NCBI GenBank assembly: GCA_949752795.1
Contig: OX457056.1
Span: 96,122,942-96,186,941 of the forward strand
Direction: 5' to 3'
Source of the DNA: Hyperoodon ampullatus
Lineage: Eukaryota > Chordata > Mammalia > Artiodactyla > Ziphiidae
Length of the DNA stretch: 64,000 nt
Shown here: one piece after another, positions 1 through 10,269 of the stretch
How positions within the stretch are numbered: the first letter of the stretch is position 1
Layout of the letters: every line of letters starts with the position of its first letter
Notes under the pieces: model-generated
What the model was told of the DNA's origin: nothing
The model's database searches: none
The model's input: the letters and a program-made list of their open reading frames with translations, nothing else
Translations under genes and position numbers: made by a program

Positions 1-105
1 GTTCTTCCGTGGAGAGGCGCCAGGTACTGGTAGTGACGGTCTCCTGGGAAGATTTCTGGGCCCTGGCTGCTGCCAGGAGGGACAGCTGACCCCTGCGACA
101 GAGAA
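1..105 (+). promoter_or_regulatory. CpG-enriched candidate promoter / 5' UTR
   Basis: Counted by eye, bases 1-201 contain ten CpG dinucleotides, while the next ~350 bases contain none. Two stops (31-36) lie in frame upstream of the ATG at 106, so the reading frame does not continue leftward through this sequence. This is what the edge of a CpG-island promoter and 5' UTR would look like. No TATA box is visible, and the true promoter would lie mostly outside the window. A non-coding first exon is also possible. Confidence 0.45.
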
Positions 106-201
106 ATGGCGTGTTTTGCGTTGCTGCGGCCTTGTACCTTGGCAGACGTGGGATTGACACCCCAGGAGCCTGCGCATAGCCTCTACGAAAAAAAGAGACA
201 G
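106..201 (+). CDS. Candidate first coding exon, 32 codons, product unknown (partial)
   Basis: The frame starts at ATG 106, with G at -3 and G at +4 (strong start context), and runs 32 codons without a stop. It ends with CAG at 199-201, followed by GTAGGC, a good splice donor in phase 0. The peptide begins MACFALLRPCTLADVGLTPQ and ends in a basic Glu-Lys-Lys-Arg-Gln. It is too short for domain calls; there is no clear signal peptide or transmembrane segment. In-frame stops at 31-36 mark this as the first possible start. The base after the donor begins ordinary CpG-poor intron-like DNA with a MIR. I do not recognise the protein. No later exon was found, so the first intron would be long. Alternatives are a lncRNA first exon with a chance ORF, or a decayed exon. 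Confidence 0.45.
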
Positions 202-214
202 GTAGGCTGCTTGG

Positions 215-395
215 TTTTATCTTGGTTCCACCACTCATCAACTTGATGATCTTGGCCAAGTTGCTTAACTTTTCTAAGCTTCAGTTTACTCATCAGTAAA
301 ATGGTAGCTTACCATGATGCAATAAGTTGATGCTTGTAATGTGCTTAGCATAGCACTGGGCACATAGGAGAAGCTCAGGGTTTGCCATTAATGAT
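215..395 (+). repeat. MIR SINE, sense
   Basis: Shows the MIR core in order: a 'cttggccaagttgcttaact' block, a cagttt-ctcat-agtaaaatgg block, then a 'gcttagcatagcactgggca' tail. It is diverged and lies just inside the intron proposed for the candidate exon. Confidence 0.8.
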
Positions 396-566
396 TACTT
401 TTGGGCTTTTGAATAGCCATTGAATGTTACCAAATGTTTATTTTTTTAAGGTGACACAACCAAAATATTGCCAGGTCAGTGGTTTTTATCAAATTTTTAG
501 AAGTCAGTCCCTTAAGGAAATCCTTCACAAAATACTAATCTATAAAAGCAGATAAAAATCTATGCA

Positions 567-807
567 GGGACTTCTCTGGTGGCGCAGTGGTTAAGATTCC
601 GCCTGCCAGTGCAGGAGACACGGAGCAAGTAAGCCCGAGCGCCACGACTCCTGAAGCCCGTGTGCCTAGAGCCTGTGCTCCGCCACAAGAGAAGCCACCA
701 CAACGAGTAGCCCCCGCTCGCCGCAGCTAGAGAAATCCCGGGCGCAGCAATGAGGACCCAACGCAGCCAAAGATAGACAGATAGATAGATTAAAAAAAAA
801 AAAAAAA
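567..807 (+). repeat. CHR-type tRNA-derived SINE, sense, B-box region deleted
   Basis: The head reads gggacttctctggtggcgca and includes the pol III A-box. The body has the 'cacaagagaagccaccacaa' and 'gcagctagagaaatcccggg' blocks of the longer CHR subtype and ends in an A-tail. A 13-base target duplication (aaaaatctatgca, 554-566 and 803-815) flanks it; the second copy overlaps the A-tail. About 35 bases carrying the B-box are missing between 'gacacgg' and 'agcaa', so this copy should lack a working pol III promoter. Confidence 0.9.
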
Positions 808-866
808 TCTATGCAAAGCTGAGCTCCTCTAGTTGAAGAGGGTCTGGCTCATCTAGCCACTCTTTT

Positions 867-1074
867 TTTTTTTTTTTTTTTTGCGGTATGCGGGCCTCTC
901 ACTGTTGTGGTCTCTTGCGTTGCGGGGCACAGGCTCCGGACGCTCAGGCTCAGCGGCCATGGCTCACGGGCCCAGCCGCTCCGCGGCATGTGGGATCTAA
1001 CCGGACCAGGGCACGAACCCATGTCCCCTGCATCGGCAGGCGGACTCCCAACCACTGCGCCACCAGGGAAGCCC
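867..1074 (-). repeat. CHR-type SINE (short subtype), antisense
   Basis: Reads as poly-T, then 'gcggtatgcgggcctctcac', then the reverse complement of the A/B-box head, ending 'ccaccagggaagccc'. A perfect 15-base target duplication (tctagccactctttt, 852-866 and 1075-1089) flanks it. The intact duplication and low divergence point to a fairly recent insertion. All ORFs here are the SINE itself. Confidence 0.93.
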
Positions 1075-1224
1075 TCTAGCCACTCTTTTATCTCTAGGGC
1101 ACTGAGGCATGTTTGATGAAGTCGGCATGAAAACTAGTCTACAACACTGCCAGTCTGGCTCTTTTCTAGCCTTCCCTCAACTAGCTTCTGTGATAGGGTT
1201 AACAAAGCACCTCTTACAATGTCA

Positions 1225-1325
1225 AAGTCAGGCTATAATTTTCTTATTTCAGTTTCTCCATGAGCAAAATGGAGAAGATAACGCCAGCTTTATTGTGACA
1301 GTGAATTAGATAATGTCTGCAAACT
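1225..1325 (+). repeat. MIR fragment, sense (weak)
   Basis: A 'tttcagtttctccatgagca' then 'aaatggagaagataacgcca' string resembles the MIR core, but both ends are lost. Confidence 0.4.
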
Positions 1326-1743
1326 ATTTTGAGCTTTTGGGGATCAGCTTTAGGGACAAAGACCCTTGCTATCTCTAATTTCTAGTTTGTTTTTTAAATA
1401 TGGTATTCTAAACACACTACTTAAAAATGGGTCAAACACTTATTTCTGTGTAATTTTAGGATAGAATGGAAGCAGTGACAGCCATCTAGGAAAAAATGTT
1501 CTCTGGTTAATTGAGCAGAGAGATTTTTGAATTAGAGTTATTCAGAAAATCTGTTGGGAGACCAGAGAAAGATATGTGGCAGCATATACAGAAAGCTGTC
1601 TATGAAGCTGGGTTATAATCTGGTCTTTCTGGTAGTTTAATGTTCTTTGCTGAGGCCTGAGACAGACCCTTACTATAGGCTCCCTCTTCCAATATGACTA
1701 GTTTCACAGCCAGGCCTGATATAATCATTCTGTGTTGCAGTAA
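1326..1743. other. No gene or clear repeat
   Basis: AT-rich sequence without a convincing reading frame, exon or repeat signature. Confidence 0.5.
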
Positions 1744-1797
1744 TGGGAAGTGAGAAGGCATGGCGGGTTATGGGAAGTGAGACGGCATGGCGGGTTA
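1744..1797. repeat. 27-bp tandem duplication, two copies
   Basis: Units 1744-1770 and 1771-1797 both begin tgggaagtgaga and end ggcatggcgggtta. They differ at one base (aaggca versus acggca). Confidence 0.9.
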
Positions 1798-1879
1798 TCA
1801 GCGTGCACCCTACTGTTAGTCTTGAGTTTGGTCCTGTTTCCATCACATTATCAGAGGAAAGTCTGTAGTTTATTTGAGC

Positions 1880-2010
1880 ATTGGAAGAATAGAAATAATA
1901 ACACCTATATCAAAGGTTTGCTATAAAGGTTATATGAGGTAATACATGGAAAGCATAATGTGTGATAGCATAGTAAATAATAGTTATGTTAGACATCAGT
2001 ATTTATTACT
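1880..2010 (+). repeat. MIR 3' part, sense
   Basis: The sequence 'gaaataataacacctatatc' followed by 'aaaggttatatgaggtaata' and 'gatagcatagtaaataatag' follows the MIR 3' half. Confidence 0.55.
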
Positions 2011-2019
2011 GTTATTAAA

Positions 2020-2970
2020 ATTTCTAAAAATCAAGTTATAATTGACATAACATATTAGTTTCATGTGTACAGTGTAATGATTCGATATTTCTATATATTG
2101 CAAAATGATCACCACAATAAGTCCAGTTAACATCCATTGCCATACATAGTTACAGTTTTTTTTCTTGTGTTGAGAACTTTCAAGATCCTCTAACTAGCTA
2201 CTTTCAAATATGAAATATAGTATAGTCACTATAGTCATTGTGCTATATACTACATTCCCATGACTTACACATTTTATAACTGGAAATTTGTACTTTTTGA
2301 GCCCTTTCACCCATTTCACCCACAACCCCACCTCCCACCCCCACCCCCACCCCCGGCAACCATCAATCTGTTCTCTGTATCAATGAGATTTTTTTTTTTT
2401 GATTCCACATACAAGTGAGATTATATGGTATTTATCTTTTTCTGTCTGACTTATTTCACTTAGCCCTCCAGGTCCATCCATGTTGTCAGAAATGGCCCAA
2501 TTTCATTATTTTTTATGGCTGGATAATATTCCATAATATATATACACACACAGACACACAAATACACACACACACATGTTTACACATATATACTAATATA
2601 CCACATCTTCCTTATACATTCATACATCAATGGACATTTAGGTTTTCCATGTCTTGGCATTGTAAATAATGCTACAGTGAGCATGGAGGTGCATATATCT
2701 TTTCAAATTAGTGTTTTCATTTTCTTTCGGTAAGTACCCAGAAGTGGAGTTTCTGGTCATAGGATAGTTCTATTCTAAATTTTTTGAGGAACCTCCATAC
2801 TGTTTTCCATATTAGTTGCATCAATTTACATTCTCACCAACAGTGCACAAGGGTTCCTTTTTCACCACATCCTCATCAGTGTTTGTTATTGCTTGCCTTT
2901 TTGGTAATAGCCATTCTAACAGGTATGAGGTGATACCGCATTGTGGGTTTTGTTTTTGTGTGTGATTAAT
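2020..2970 (-). mobile_element. Old L1 3' fragment, antisense
   Basis: Reads the reverse complement of an L1 3' UTR and the end of ORF2: 'ttataattgacataacatat' at the left, a C-rich stretch near 2320-2355, then 'ctggataatattccataata'. A CA/TA-rich microsatellite lies at 2536-2592. The ORF2 C-terminal region at 2780-2940 is cut off where a second L1 3' end begins at about 2971. Confidence 0.85.
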
Positions 2971-4245
2971 ATACTGACTTTATTTTTTTAATTTTTATTT
3001 TATATTGGCATATAGTTGATTTCCAATGTTGTGTTAGTTTCAGGAAAGTAATTTAGTTATACATATACATATATCTATTCTTTTTCAGATTTTTTGCCCA
3101 TATAGGTTATCATAGCATATTGAGTAGAGTTCCCTGTGCTATACAGTAGGTCCTTGTTGATTATCTGTTTTATACATAGTACTGTGTGTATGTTAATCCC
3201 AGAGGGATTGCCCAGGAGTGGGATTGCTGGATCATATGGTAGCTCTATTTTTAGTTTTTTTAAGGAAGCTCCATACTGTTCTCCATAATGACTGTACCAA
3301 TTTACATTCCCACCAACAGTGTAGGAGGGTTCCCTTTTCTCCACACGCTCTCCAGCACTTATTGTTTGTAGACTTTTTGATGATGGCCATTCTGACCGGT
3401 GTGAGGTGATATGTTATTGTAGTTTTGCTCATTGTGGTTTTTATTTGCATTTTCCCGATGATTAGTGATGTTGGGCATCTTGCCATGTACCTGTTGGCCA
3501 TCTGAATCTCTGCCTGTTTTTAGATTGGATTTGTTTGGTTTTTTGCTGTTGAGTTATATGAGTTCTTTATATATTTTGGATACTAATCCCTTATATGATT
3601 TGCATATATTTTCTCCCATTCAGTAAACTGCCTTTTCATTTTGTTGACAGTTTCCTTAGCTGTGCAGAAACTTTTATCTAGTCCCACTTGTTTATTTTTG
3701 CTTTTGGTGTCAGATCCAAAAAGTCATTGCCAAGACTGATGTCAAGGAGCTTATTGCCTCTGTTTTCCTCTAAAAGTTTAATGGTTTCAGATCTTACATT
3801 CAAATCTTTAAAACATTTTTTTTTCCTGAATGCAAGCTCAGGCTGTTTTTATTTTTTTGTTGTTTTTTTGAATTTTTGAATTTATTTATTTATTTTATAC
3901 AGCAGGTTCTTATTAGTTATCCATTTTATACATATTAGTATATATATGTCAAGCCCATTTTGAGTTAATTTTTGTGTGTGGTGTAAGATAGTGGTCTAGT
4001 TTCATTCTTTTGCATGTGGCTGTCCAGTTTTCCCAACACCATTTACAGAAGAGATGTTCTTCTCCCATTGTATGTTCTTGGCCCCTTTGTCATAAATTAC
4101 TTGACCATGTATATGCATGGGTTTATTTCTGGGCTCTCTATTTGGTTTCACTGATCTATGTCTGCCAATACCATATTATTTTGATTATTATAGCTTTGTT
4201 ATATAGTTTGAAATCAGAGAATGTGCTGTCTAGTATTACTAATTA
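2971..4245 (-). mobile_element. Composite antisense L1 with internal deletion and nested L1 fragment
   Basis: The left end is a younger L1 3' UTR ('tattggcatatagttgattt'). At about 3200 it joins ORF2 C-terminal sequence directly, so the last ORF2 part and the 3' UTR are fused by an internal deletion. Minus-strand frames at 3075-3344 and 3232-3501 carry the L1 ORF2p C-terminal pattern ([24 protein letters not shown]). A further short L1 3' piece is inserted around 3830-3955. The end near 4245 is a 5' truncation. Dead element. Confidence 0.8.
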
Positions 4246-4750
4246 TGTTTGTCATCATGGATGCTAAATGTCTATATCTATGACCCTGATCTAAAATTCC
4301 AAGTTCTGAAATCATCAAGATGTTAGAACTTGAGGGATAATGCACTTTTATGACTGAAAAACCTGAAACTAGGAGAGATTTTGATTTGCTGAAAGGTAAT
4401 CTGTGAGTCCTTGTTACTTGTTATTTAAGTCTTCATTATCTGGGCCCTTGCAGTTATGAGCTTTCATGCAGGAAACAGAGCTCCTTATGTACCCCCCACC
4501 CCCCACCCCCGCAAAATGAAGTGACCACTTATAATATTAATCCCATTTCAATATCCTTGGGTAATATTAGCTTCTATCTCTGTTGATCTTATTACATCGT
4601 TTTAAATTAGTCTCTTGTTGATTGCCTTAAGTTGTTAACTTCAGACAATACATAAAAAGAAAAGGAAAACTGGTTGCAGAGTAAAATTACAAATCTTATA
4701 AAGGATGCAGGATTTCATGAGGGTAACGAAAGTGATATTGGAGAACTGTC
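4246..4750. other. No gene seen
   Basis: Diverged non-coding sequence with a C-rich tract at about 4490-4510. One ORF begins here by chance. Confidence 0.5.
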
Positions 4751-4754
4751 AAAT

Positions 4755-4920
4755 CAGTAAATATTTATTGGGCACCTTCCATGTAGCAGGTACTAGGTAT
4801 TGGAGACTATCCCTGAATAAGTCAGATAAAAATCCCAGCTGTCATGGATCTGACATGACAGATTTACAGAGAACCAATGACAAATGGATCTGGCAGAGTT
4901 GAACCAGTCAACAATCAGAA
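4755..4920 (+). repeat. L2 LINE fragment, sense
   Basis: The hallmark 'aaatatttattgggcacctt' leads into 'tgtagcaggtactaggtatt' and 'gaataagtcagataaaaatc', the usual order near the L2 3' region. Confidence 0.7.
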
Positions 4921-4964
4921 TAGAAAATCAACAAAGAAGACATGATAGATGGTTTTGGTAATTT

Positions 4965-5490
4965 AAAAACAAGTTCACATATTCTTTGACACTCCTCTTA
5001 AAGAAGGTAGAGCCTAATTCTCCCCTTGAAAATGGGCTGGCTTTAGAGATTTGCTTCTAAGGAATAGAATGTGGCAGAAATGATGCTGTGTGACTTCCCA
5101 GCCTAGGTCATAAAAAGTGATATGGCTTCTGCCTTCTCTCTCAGGGGCCTTGAAGTGCCTTGTATAAAATCCAGCCATCTGAGGCCACTAGGCTAGAAAA
5201 ACCGCGTGGTTTGATCAGGGAGAGAGAGAGAAAAAAGCCCAAGGAACCCTTGCTGTTTTGGCCTCCAGCTGAGTCTTTCCAGCCCAGGTGCCAGACATAA
5301 TAAAGAGCAGGCTGGCAGATGGTCCCAGCCCCCAGACTGCTCCAGCTGATGACAAGTGGAGAGTGACAAGCTGTCCCCACTGTACCCTGCACATATTGCC
5401 CATTTGTGAGCAAGCTAGGTATTGTTATTTCAAGGCACTAAGTTTTGGGGGTAATTTGTTAATGTAGCCATAATAACTAGAACAATGCCT
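4965..5490 (+). mobile_element. Solo LTR, MaLR/MLT1-like, sense
   Basis: The left part ('cacatattctttgacactcc', 'gagcctaattctcccc') and the right end ('ggcactaagttttgggggta', 'aataactagaaca') match the plan of MaLR-group LTRs, which end in a related 'aagttttggggtaatttgtt' block. No internal retroviral sequence accompanies it. Subfamily uncertain. Confidence 0.6.
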
Positions 5491-6812
5491 CAAAAGAGAA
5501 TGATATGAATATCAAAAGAAAATAGAGACCCATGAAAAAACTGAAGAAACCTTTAATGTTTTTGCAAAAATAGCACTTTTTATGATCATTCTTTAAAATT
5601 CAAATGGGAAGTGATGGATCTGAAATTGAATAGTCATTTGGGGGAAAAAAACGGACCCCCCCACATTAAGACAATGTTTAAAGATGTTTAGAGTCTACAT
5701 TCTGTTAAATATAAGACATAATACACATATTCTCTTAATACATACTTTCATTTTTCTAAACAGGGTTATAATCAAACCTTCCCTGCCCACCATGACTTTA
5801 CTCTTCAGATTTGTCCTCCCTGTTAAGTGAAGTCACATTAATTGGCTTTTTCTCATTTCCCTGTTTTCTTAGGATGTCCTGTAGCAGTGACAGGAAGGGA
5901 AGTGGGACTGATGAGGAATTTGATTTATTATGATTGTTACACAGTGGCTTTCCTCTGGTGAGCTCTGGAGAAAGTATGGAGCACTTTCTTAACATCAACC
6001 TGAAGCATAAATAATGAATCACTTAAGAGGCGGAAGTGTACATGTAGGGTCATCATTGTATTTTAGGTATTGTAAGGTGGTGATGGTCTTATCCGAGGGT
6101 GCTATAAACCTAACCAGTCCTTCCTAAAGGTTCCTGTAGCAAAGGCCCCCCATTTGGTTACAAAGACCTTGCCTTACATCAGACTATAACAACACAATTC
6201 ATGGTTCATTAGAACAAGCTTTCACTTTGAAAACCAAGATGTATGAGTATCTCGAAGAGGTTGCCACACAGAATAAGGGGTCAACCATTTAAGTTTTGGT
6301 ACTGAGCGGCTTAGAGTTTTTGTTTTGCAGTTGGGATCCCTTAGGATGAACCTGGCATTTTTGTATTGATTGCCTTCTGCACTAATGTAGTTAGAAGAGA
6401 GAATTTTTACAGAATGTGGAATTTAGCAGAGGGAGAATGTATTAGACTGGTTGTGTTTCCTTGCCTCTGGGCACGGTTTGCTCCTTGAAGGTTAGAGCCG
6501 AGGGAATTCTTTATCTTCCAACATTTTCATTTAGGGTAATCAAACACCACAATGTGCAGTATTCAGCTTTAGGGAATCTCAGATTTCAATAAAGAGGATG
6601 GTATTTTATTATCTCCTCAGGTTGTTTTCTGAACTTTGAAAAAAAATCACACAAACACTTCTACTGACTGGATGACTTATAATGGGGCAGAACAAACCAC
6701 TCGAGTCTAGTTTCACTTAGGAAAGCAATTTTCATTGTTCAAGACACTTGTAGTAAGGATACTGCTACAAGTAAGGTTTTGGATTTCTTAGAAACCTCTT
6801 CTGTAAGTAGCC
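5491..6812. other. Unique sequence, no gene
   Basis: No repeat signature, exon or convincing ORF found. It contains short poly-C/poly-A runs near 5640-5665. Either intron or intergenic. Confidence 0.55.
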
Positions 6813-6826
6813 AGCACTTCCATTTT

Positions 6827-7397
6827 TCCCCCCCATAAATTTATTTATTTATTTATTTATATTTATTTATTTATTTAAACATCTTTATTGGAGTATAATT
6901 GCTTTACAATGGTGTGTTAGTTTCTGCTTTATAACAAAGTGAATCAGTTATACATATACATATATCCCCATATCTCTTCCCTCTTGCGTCTCCCTCCCTT
7001 CCTATCCCACCCCTCTAGGTGTGACCCTCTAGGTCACAAAGCACCGAGCTGATCTCCCTGTGCTATGTGGCTGCTTCCCACTAGCTATCTATTTTACGTT
7101 TGGTAGTGTATATATGTCCATGCCACTCTCTCACTTTGTCCCAGCTTACCCATCCCCCTCCCCATGTCCTCAAATCCATTCTCTAGTAGGTCTGAGTCTT
7201 TATTCCCGTCTTGCCCCTAGGTTCTTCATGACCATTTTTTTTTTTTAGGTTCCGTATATATGTGTTAGGATACGGTATTTGTTTTTCTCTTTCTGACTTA
7301 CTTCACTTTGTATGACAGACTCTAGGTTGATCCACCTCACTACAAATAACTCAATTTCGTTTCTTTTATGGATGAGTAATATTCCATTGTATATATA
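6827..7397 (-). mobile_element. 5'-truncated L1 3' end, antisense, with target duplication
   Basis: The A-tail, now (TTTA)n at about 6838-6880, is followed by 'catctttattggagtataat' and the rest of a cetartiodactyl L1 3' UTR, through 'aagcaccgagctgatctccc', to a truncation in the ORF2 end. A perfect 14-base target duplication (agcacttccatttt, 6813-6826 and 7398-7411) bounds it. The 3' UTR matches the large L1 at 39037-44346. Confidence 0.93.
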
Positions 7398-7614
7398 AGC
7401 ACTTCCATTTTATCTAGTGCACAGAGATGGGAAGTGGCAAATCAAAGGGATTGTTCATGGTAGACAAATGGAGGGCTCTAGAACTTTGTTTTCCAAGCTC
7501 TAATTGGCCAGCACAAACCTGATCTACCCTCTGTGAGATTTTTTTCCCTTCAAAGGTAAATCTGCTTCTGAAGTCCTGTCAGGGTGAATGTAGGGAGATC
7601 TGTTGATGGGCCTG

Positions 7615-7845
7615 AATGTGGGGTCTAAGGTTTCGATCCCAGCCATGACTCTCTGACTGCTACATGCCCGTACTCGAGCCGCTAAAAGACTTGTTGAGTC
7701 TCAGTTTCCATGTCTCTCAGCTGGGGGAAAGTAATAACTTCCTTGCAGCTAGGATCAGAGGCTTATGTGAGGTGGCTTGTGTAGTGGCCTCAGACAGTAC
7801 CTGGCATATAGTAGGTGCTCCGTGAGTATTAAGTAGCCGTCTACC
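7615..7845 (+). repeat. MIR SINE, sense
   Basis: 'gagtctcagtttccatgtct' and 'tacctggcatatagtaggtg' mark the core and 3' part in order; the head is diverged. Confidence 0.7.
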
Positions 7846-7849
7846 TGCT

Positions 7850-8700
7850 CCCCTGAGCCTTACCTTTCCTGTCTTTATCATCACATCAGGAGGCTGTGAG
7901 GATCAGATGTCTGTGACAAGGAAACTGCCATGCAAGGGACAAGTATAAGGCAGGTGGCTATTCACTTCCATCTAGGAAGTAAGAAGGGTGTCAGTTATGG
8001 ATATGAAGAGGGTGCCTGAATGAGCAGTCTTTGAGCTGATCAACAACAGCCAGGAGCTAGGTCATTGGAAGAGTCAGTCATCGGGCTCTCAGGACTTGGG
8101 CTGAAGGACTAAATGTTTCCACCACAAGTGTGGGCCCTATCCTTTATCGTTCAGGCAGAAGAAAACATCACTGTTATTCCTCAGAAGTGGGCTTGTCATT
8201 CTTGGGCCTGTGGCAAGTTGGTAGTCCTCACCTCCCCTGAACACCGGCCAGAGTGTTTGGGTGCTCGTCCCTGATTTACCTGGAGCAGTCTAACCTCAAG
8301 CCCATGAGAGAACCCCAAGATGGCCAACACATCTTCTTTGCTCAGGGGCTGGTAACAGCAGTGAGGGTAAGATGCTGAGCAGTGAACACTGCAGGAGACC
8401 CAGATGGGAAAATGCCAAGTCTCAAACCAGGTGCAAGGGCAAGGTGTTGGTGTGCAACCAAAATGGCTTCTTCACTTGGCAGCATGGTTCTTCTAAACAG
8501 GACCCCCTCCCACCCCGTACGCTTCTGAGTGATTACGTAGTTGATGTGGGTGTGCTGTGATGCAGTAGAGGGACAGCTAAGAAGGAGGGAGTTAAAGGTC
8601 AACTAGTTGGGGGAAGAGAGGATTTAAGTTATTAAAATTAGGTTTATGCCCAATCTTGGAGACAGTTTGCTTGTGGCATCTAATGGAATAGACATAAACC
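7850..8700. other. Unique sequence, no supported gene
   Basis: Moderate GC and a few short ORFs on both strands at 8340-8600, none with a recognisable domain or splice context. A conserved non-coding element cannot be excluded. Confidence 0.45.
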
Positions 8701-8880
8701 ATTTTCTCTCTGGCTCCTCTCTCTGACTTTGTCTCTCTCTTTAGCCCTCTGTCTCTTTGTCTCTGACTCTCTCTCAGTCTGTGTTCCCCCCCTCCCTGTC
8801 TTACTGCCTGTGTCCCATCTCTCTGCTGCCTTTCTCTTTTTCTGTCCCTCAGTCTCTGTTTGTGTCTCTCTGTTGGAGAG
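8701..8880. repeat. Pyrimidine-rich low-complexity tract
   Basis: About 180 bases dominated by tctctctg, ctctgtct and similar words on the + strand, purine-rich on the other. The Arg/Glu-rich minus ORF and Ser/Leu-rich plus ORF here are products of base composition. Confidence 0.8.
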
Positions 8881-8968
8881 AAAGGAGGTTTTCTTTTTCA
8901 TTCTTTGTTATTAGATGCAAAAAAATAAGTGAATAAAACCAGTTTATCTCCATTGTCTAAATAAGAGT

Positions 8969-9430
8969 TGTTGGATCTTGACGCCACCTTCTTCTCATTG
9001 GCGGAGAAAGTAACCAATCCTTTCAAGTCCAGCCCCAACCAGTAGAACAAGACTGAGCTTGGTTCAGAAGCGAAGGAAAATTTTATTCTTTGGTTAAAGG
9101 ATGGAGAGATGTGAGCACGCTTTCCCTGAAAGGCGGTTGGTGGGGCTGTTTTATAGGTATCTCTTCAGCAGGCTGTGGGAGGGGGTGGAGCTCTCAAGGG
9201 GCAGGTGCAGCTGTGCTGCTTACGTGGCTCCAGATCGCAGTGCTAGGTGCAGTGGTTCTGCACGCAGCCCGCTGCTGCCATCTTGAAGGGAGGAGGTGCG
9301 CTGCACACAGCCCACCGCACTGAGGTGTCTTGTGCAGAATCTGACATGTTAAGGGCAAGGCCTCTGCACACAGTCCCCTATAGGCTAGTGAAACTAGACT
9401 AAGCACAAAAGAAGAGGTTAGACCTTATCA
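8969..9430 (-). mobile_element. Probable solo LTR, antisense
   Basis: Read on the minus strand, a TATA box (ctataaaa, complement of 'ttttatag' at about 9150) is followed some 65 bases on by a poly-A signal (aataaa, complement of 'tttatt' at about 9084). About 100 bases of U5-like sequence then end in CA at 8969-8970. This is the U3-R-U5 plan of a retroviral LTR. The outer (U3) edge and target duplication could not be fixed. No internal viral genes are present. Family not recognised. Confidence 0.5.
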
Positions 9431-9559
9431 CCTAGATTCCCTCTTATTTTATTCTGGGGACCCCAGTGGGCTTTGCTGGTGACAAGACTACTCCATAACG
9501 TTCAAAGCACTCTTGTCTGCCCTGGCCTTAGGTAGTTTTCACAGGAACTAATCCGGGAA

Positions 9560-9720
9560 AAATGTAGGGCAAGAATTATTATCCTCAGGCTTTAAATAGG
9601 TAGACCTCAGAGAGGTTGGAAACTTGCCTGAGGTTATCCAGGCAGTGCGCTGGTGGCCGGAGCATATACTTCTACCAGAGGGGCCTTTCCCTCCACCACA
9701 CAGATGGATTCTCAGGTTGG
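9560..9720 (-). repeat. MIR SINE, antisense
   Basis: 'gaattattatcctcaggctt', 'cctcagagaggttggaaact' and 'tgcctgaggttatccaggca' are the reverse complement of the MIR core. Confidence 0.75.
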
Positions 9721-9984
9721 AGGTGTTCTAACCTAGGCCTGTCTGGTCTGATCTGGAATATAAGATCTGGGTCCAGGTTTAGGGTCAGTAATAAGGGTGC
9801 TGTGTACTCTGCCTCCAGCCTTTTTACCTCAGTAAAGTTAACGATAAAGAACGTGGGTGGATGGGCTGAGGTGGGGTGAGGGTCGGGGAGGGCAGTTGTT
9901 GGGGGGTGTGTGAAGAAAAGTGAAAAAGTGAAAAAGGGAACTTGTATCCTAAGGGGATGTATGGAAGGGTGTGGTTAATTTCAT

Positions 9985-10215
9985 GCAAGCTGGAATCAAA
10001 TTTCCTGGTTTCAAATCCTAGCTCATACCACTAACTGACTCTGTGATCTTGGGCAAGTTACTTAGCCCTTCTGAGCCTCCATTTCCTCATCAGTAAAATA
10101 AGGATAATTATGTTACTTACATAATAAGGTTGCTTGTGAGTGTAAAATGAGACAGTCCACCCCCAAAATGTCTAGTACAGTGAAGCAATCACTCAGTGAA
10201 GGATGATGAAAACAA
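9985..10215 (+). repeat. MIR SINE, sense, nearly full length
   Basis: Clear 'gtgatcttgggcaagttact', 'tttcctcatcagtaaaataa' and a 3' half with 'gtaaaatgagacag'. Confidence 0.9.
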
Positions 10216-10225
10216 GCCCCATTTT

Positions 10226-10230
10226 GTGTT

Positions 10231-10261
<31 letters not shown>

Positions 10262-10268
10262 GTTTTTA
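10226..10268. repeat. (TTTTG)n simple repeat
   Basis: Runs of gttttt and gtttt units, probably an old A-tail remnant. Confidence 0.9.
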
Positions 10269-10269
10269 A

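Noticed and set aside
8340..8602. Possible processed pseudogene
   Set aside because: No parent protein recognised, no A-tail and no target duplication.
8680..8901. Arg/Glu/Lys-rich minus ORF like a nuclear protein
   Set aside because: Pure product of the polypyrimidine low-complexity tract; the opposite strand is equally open.
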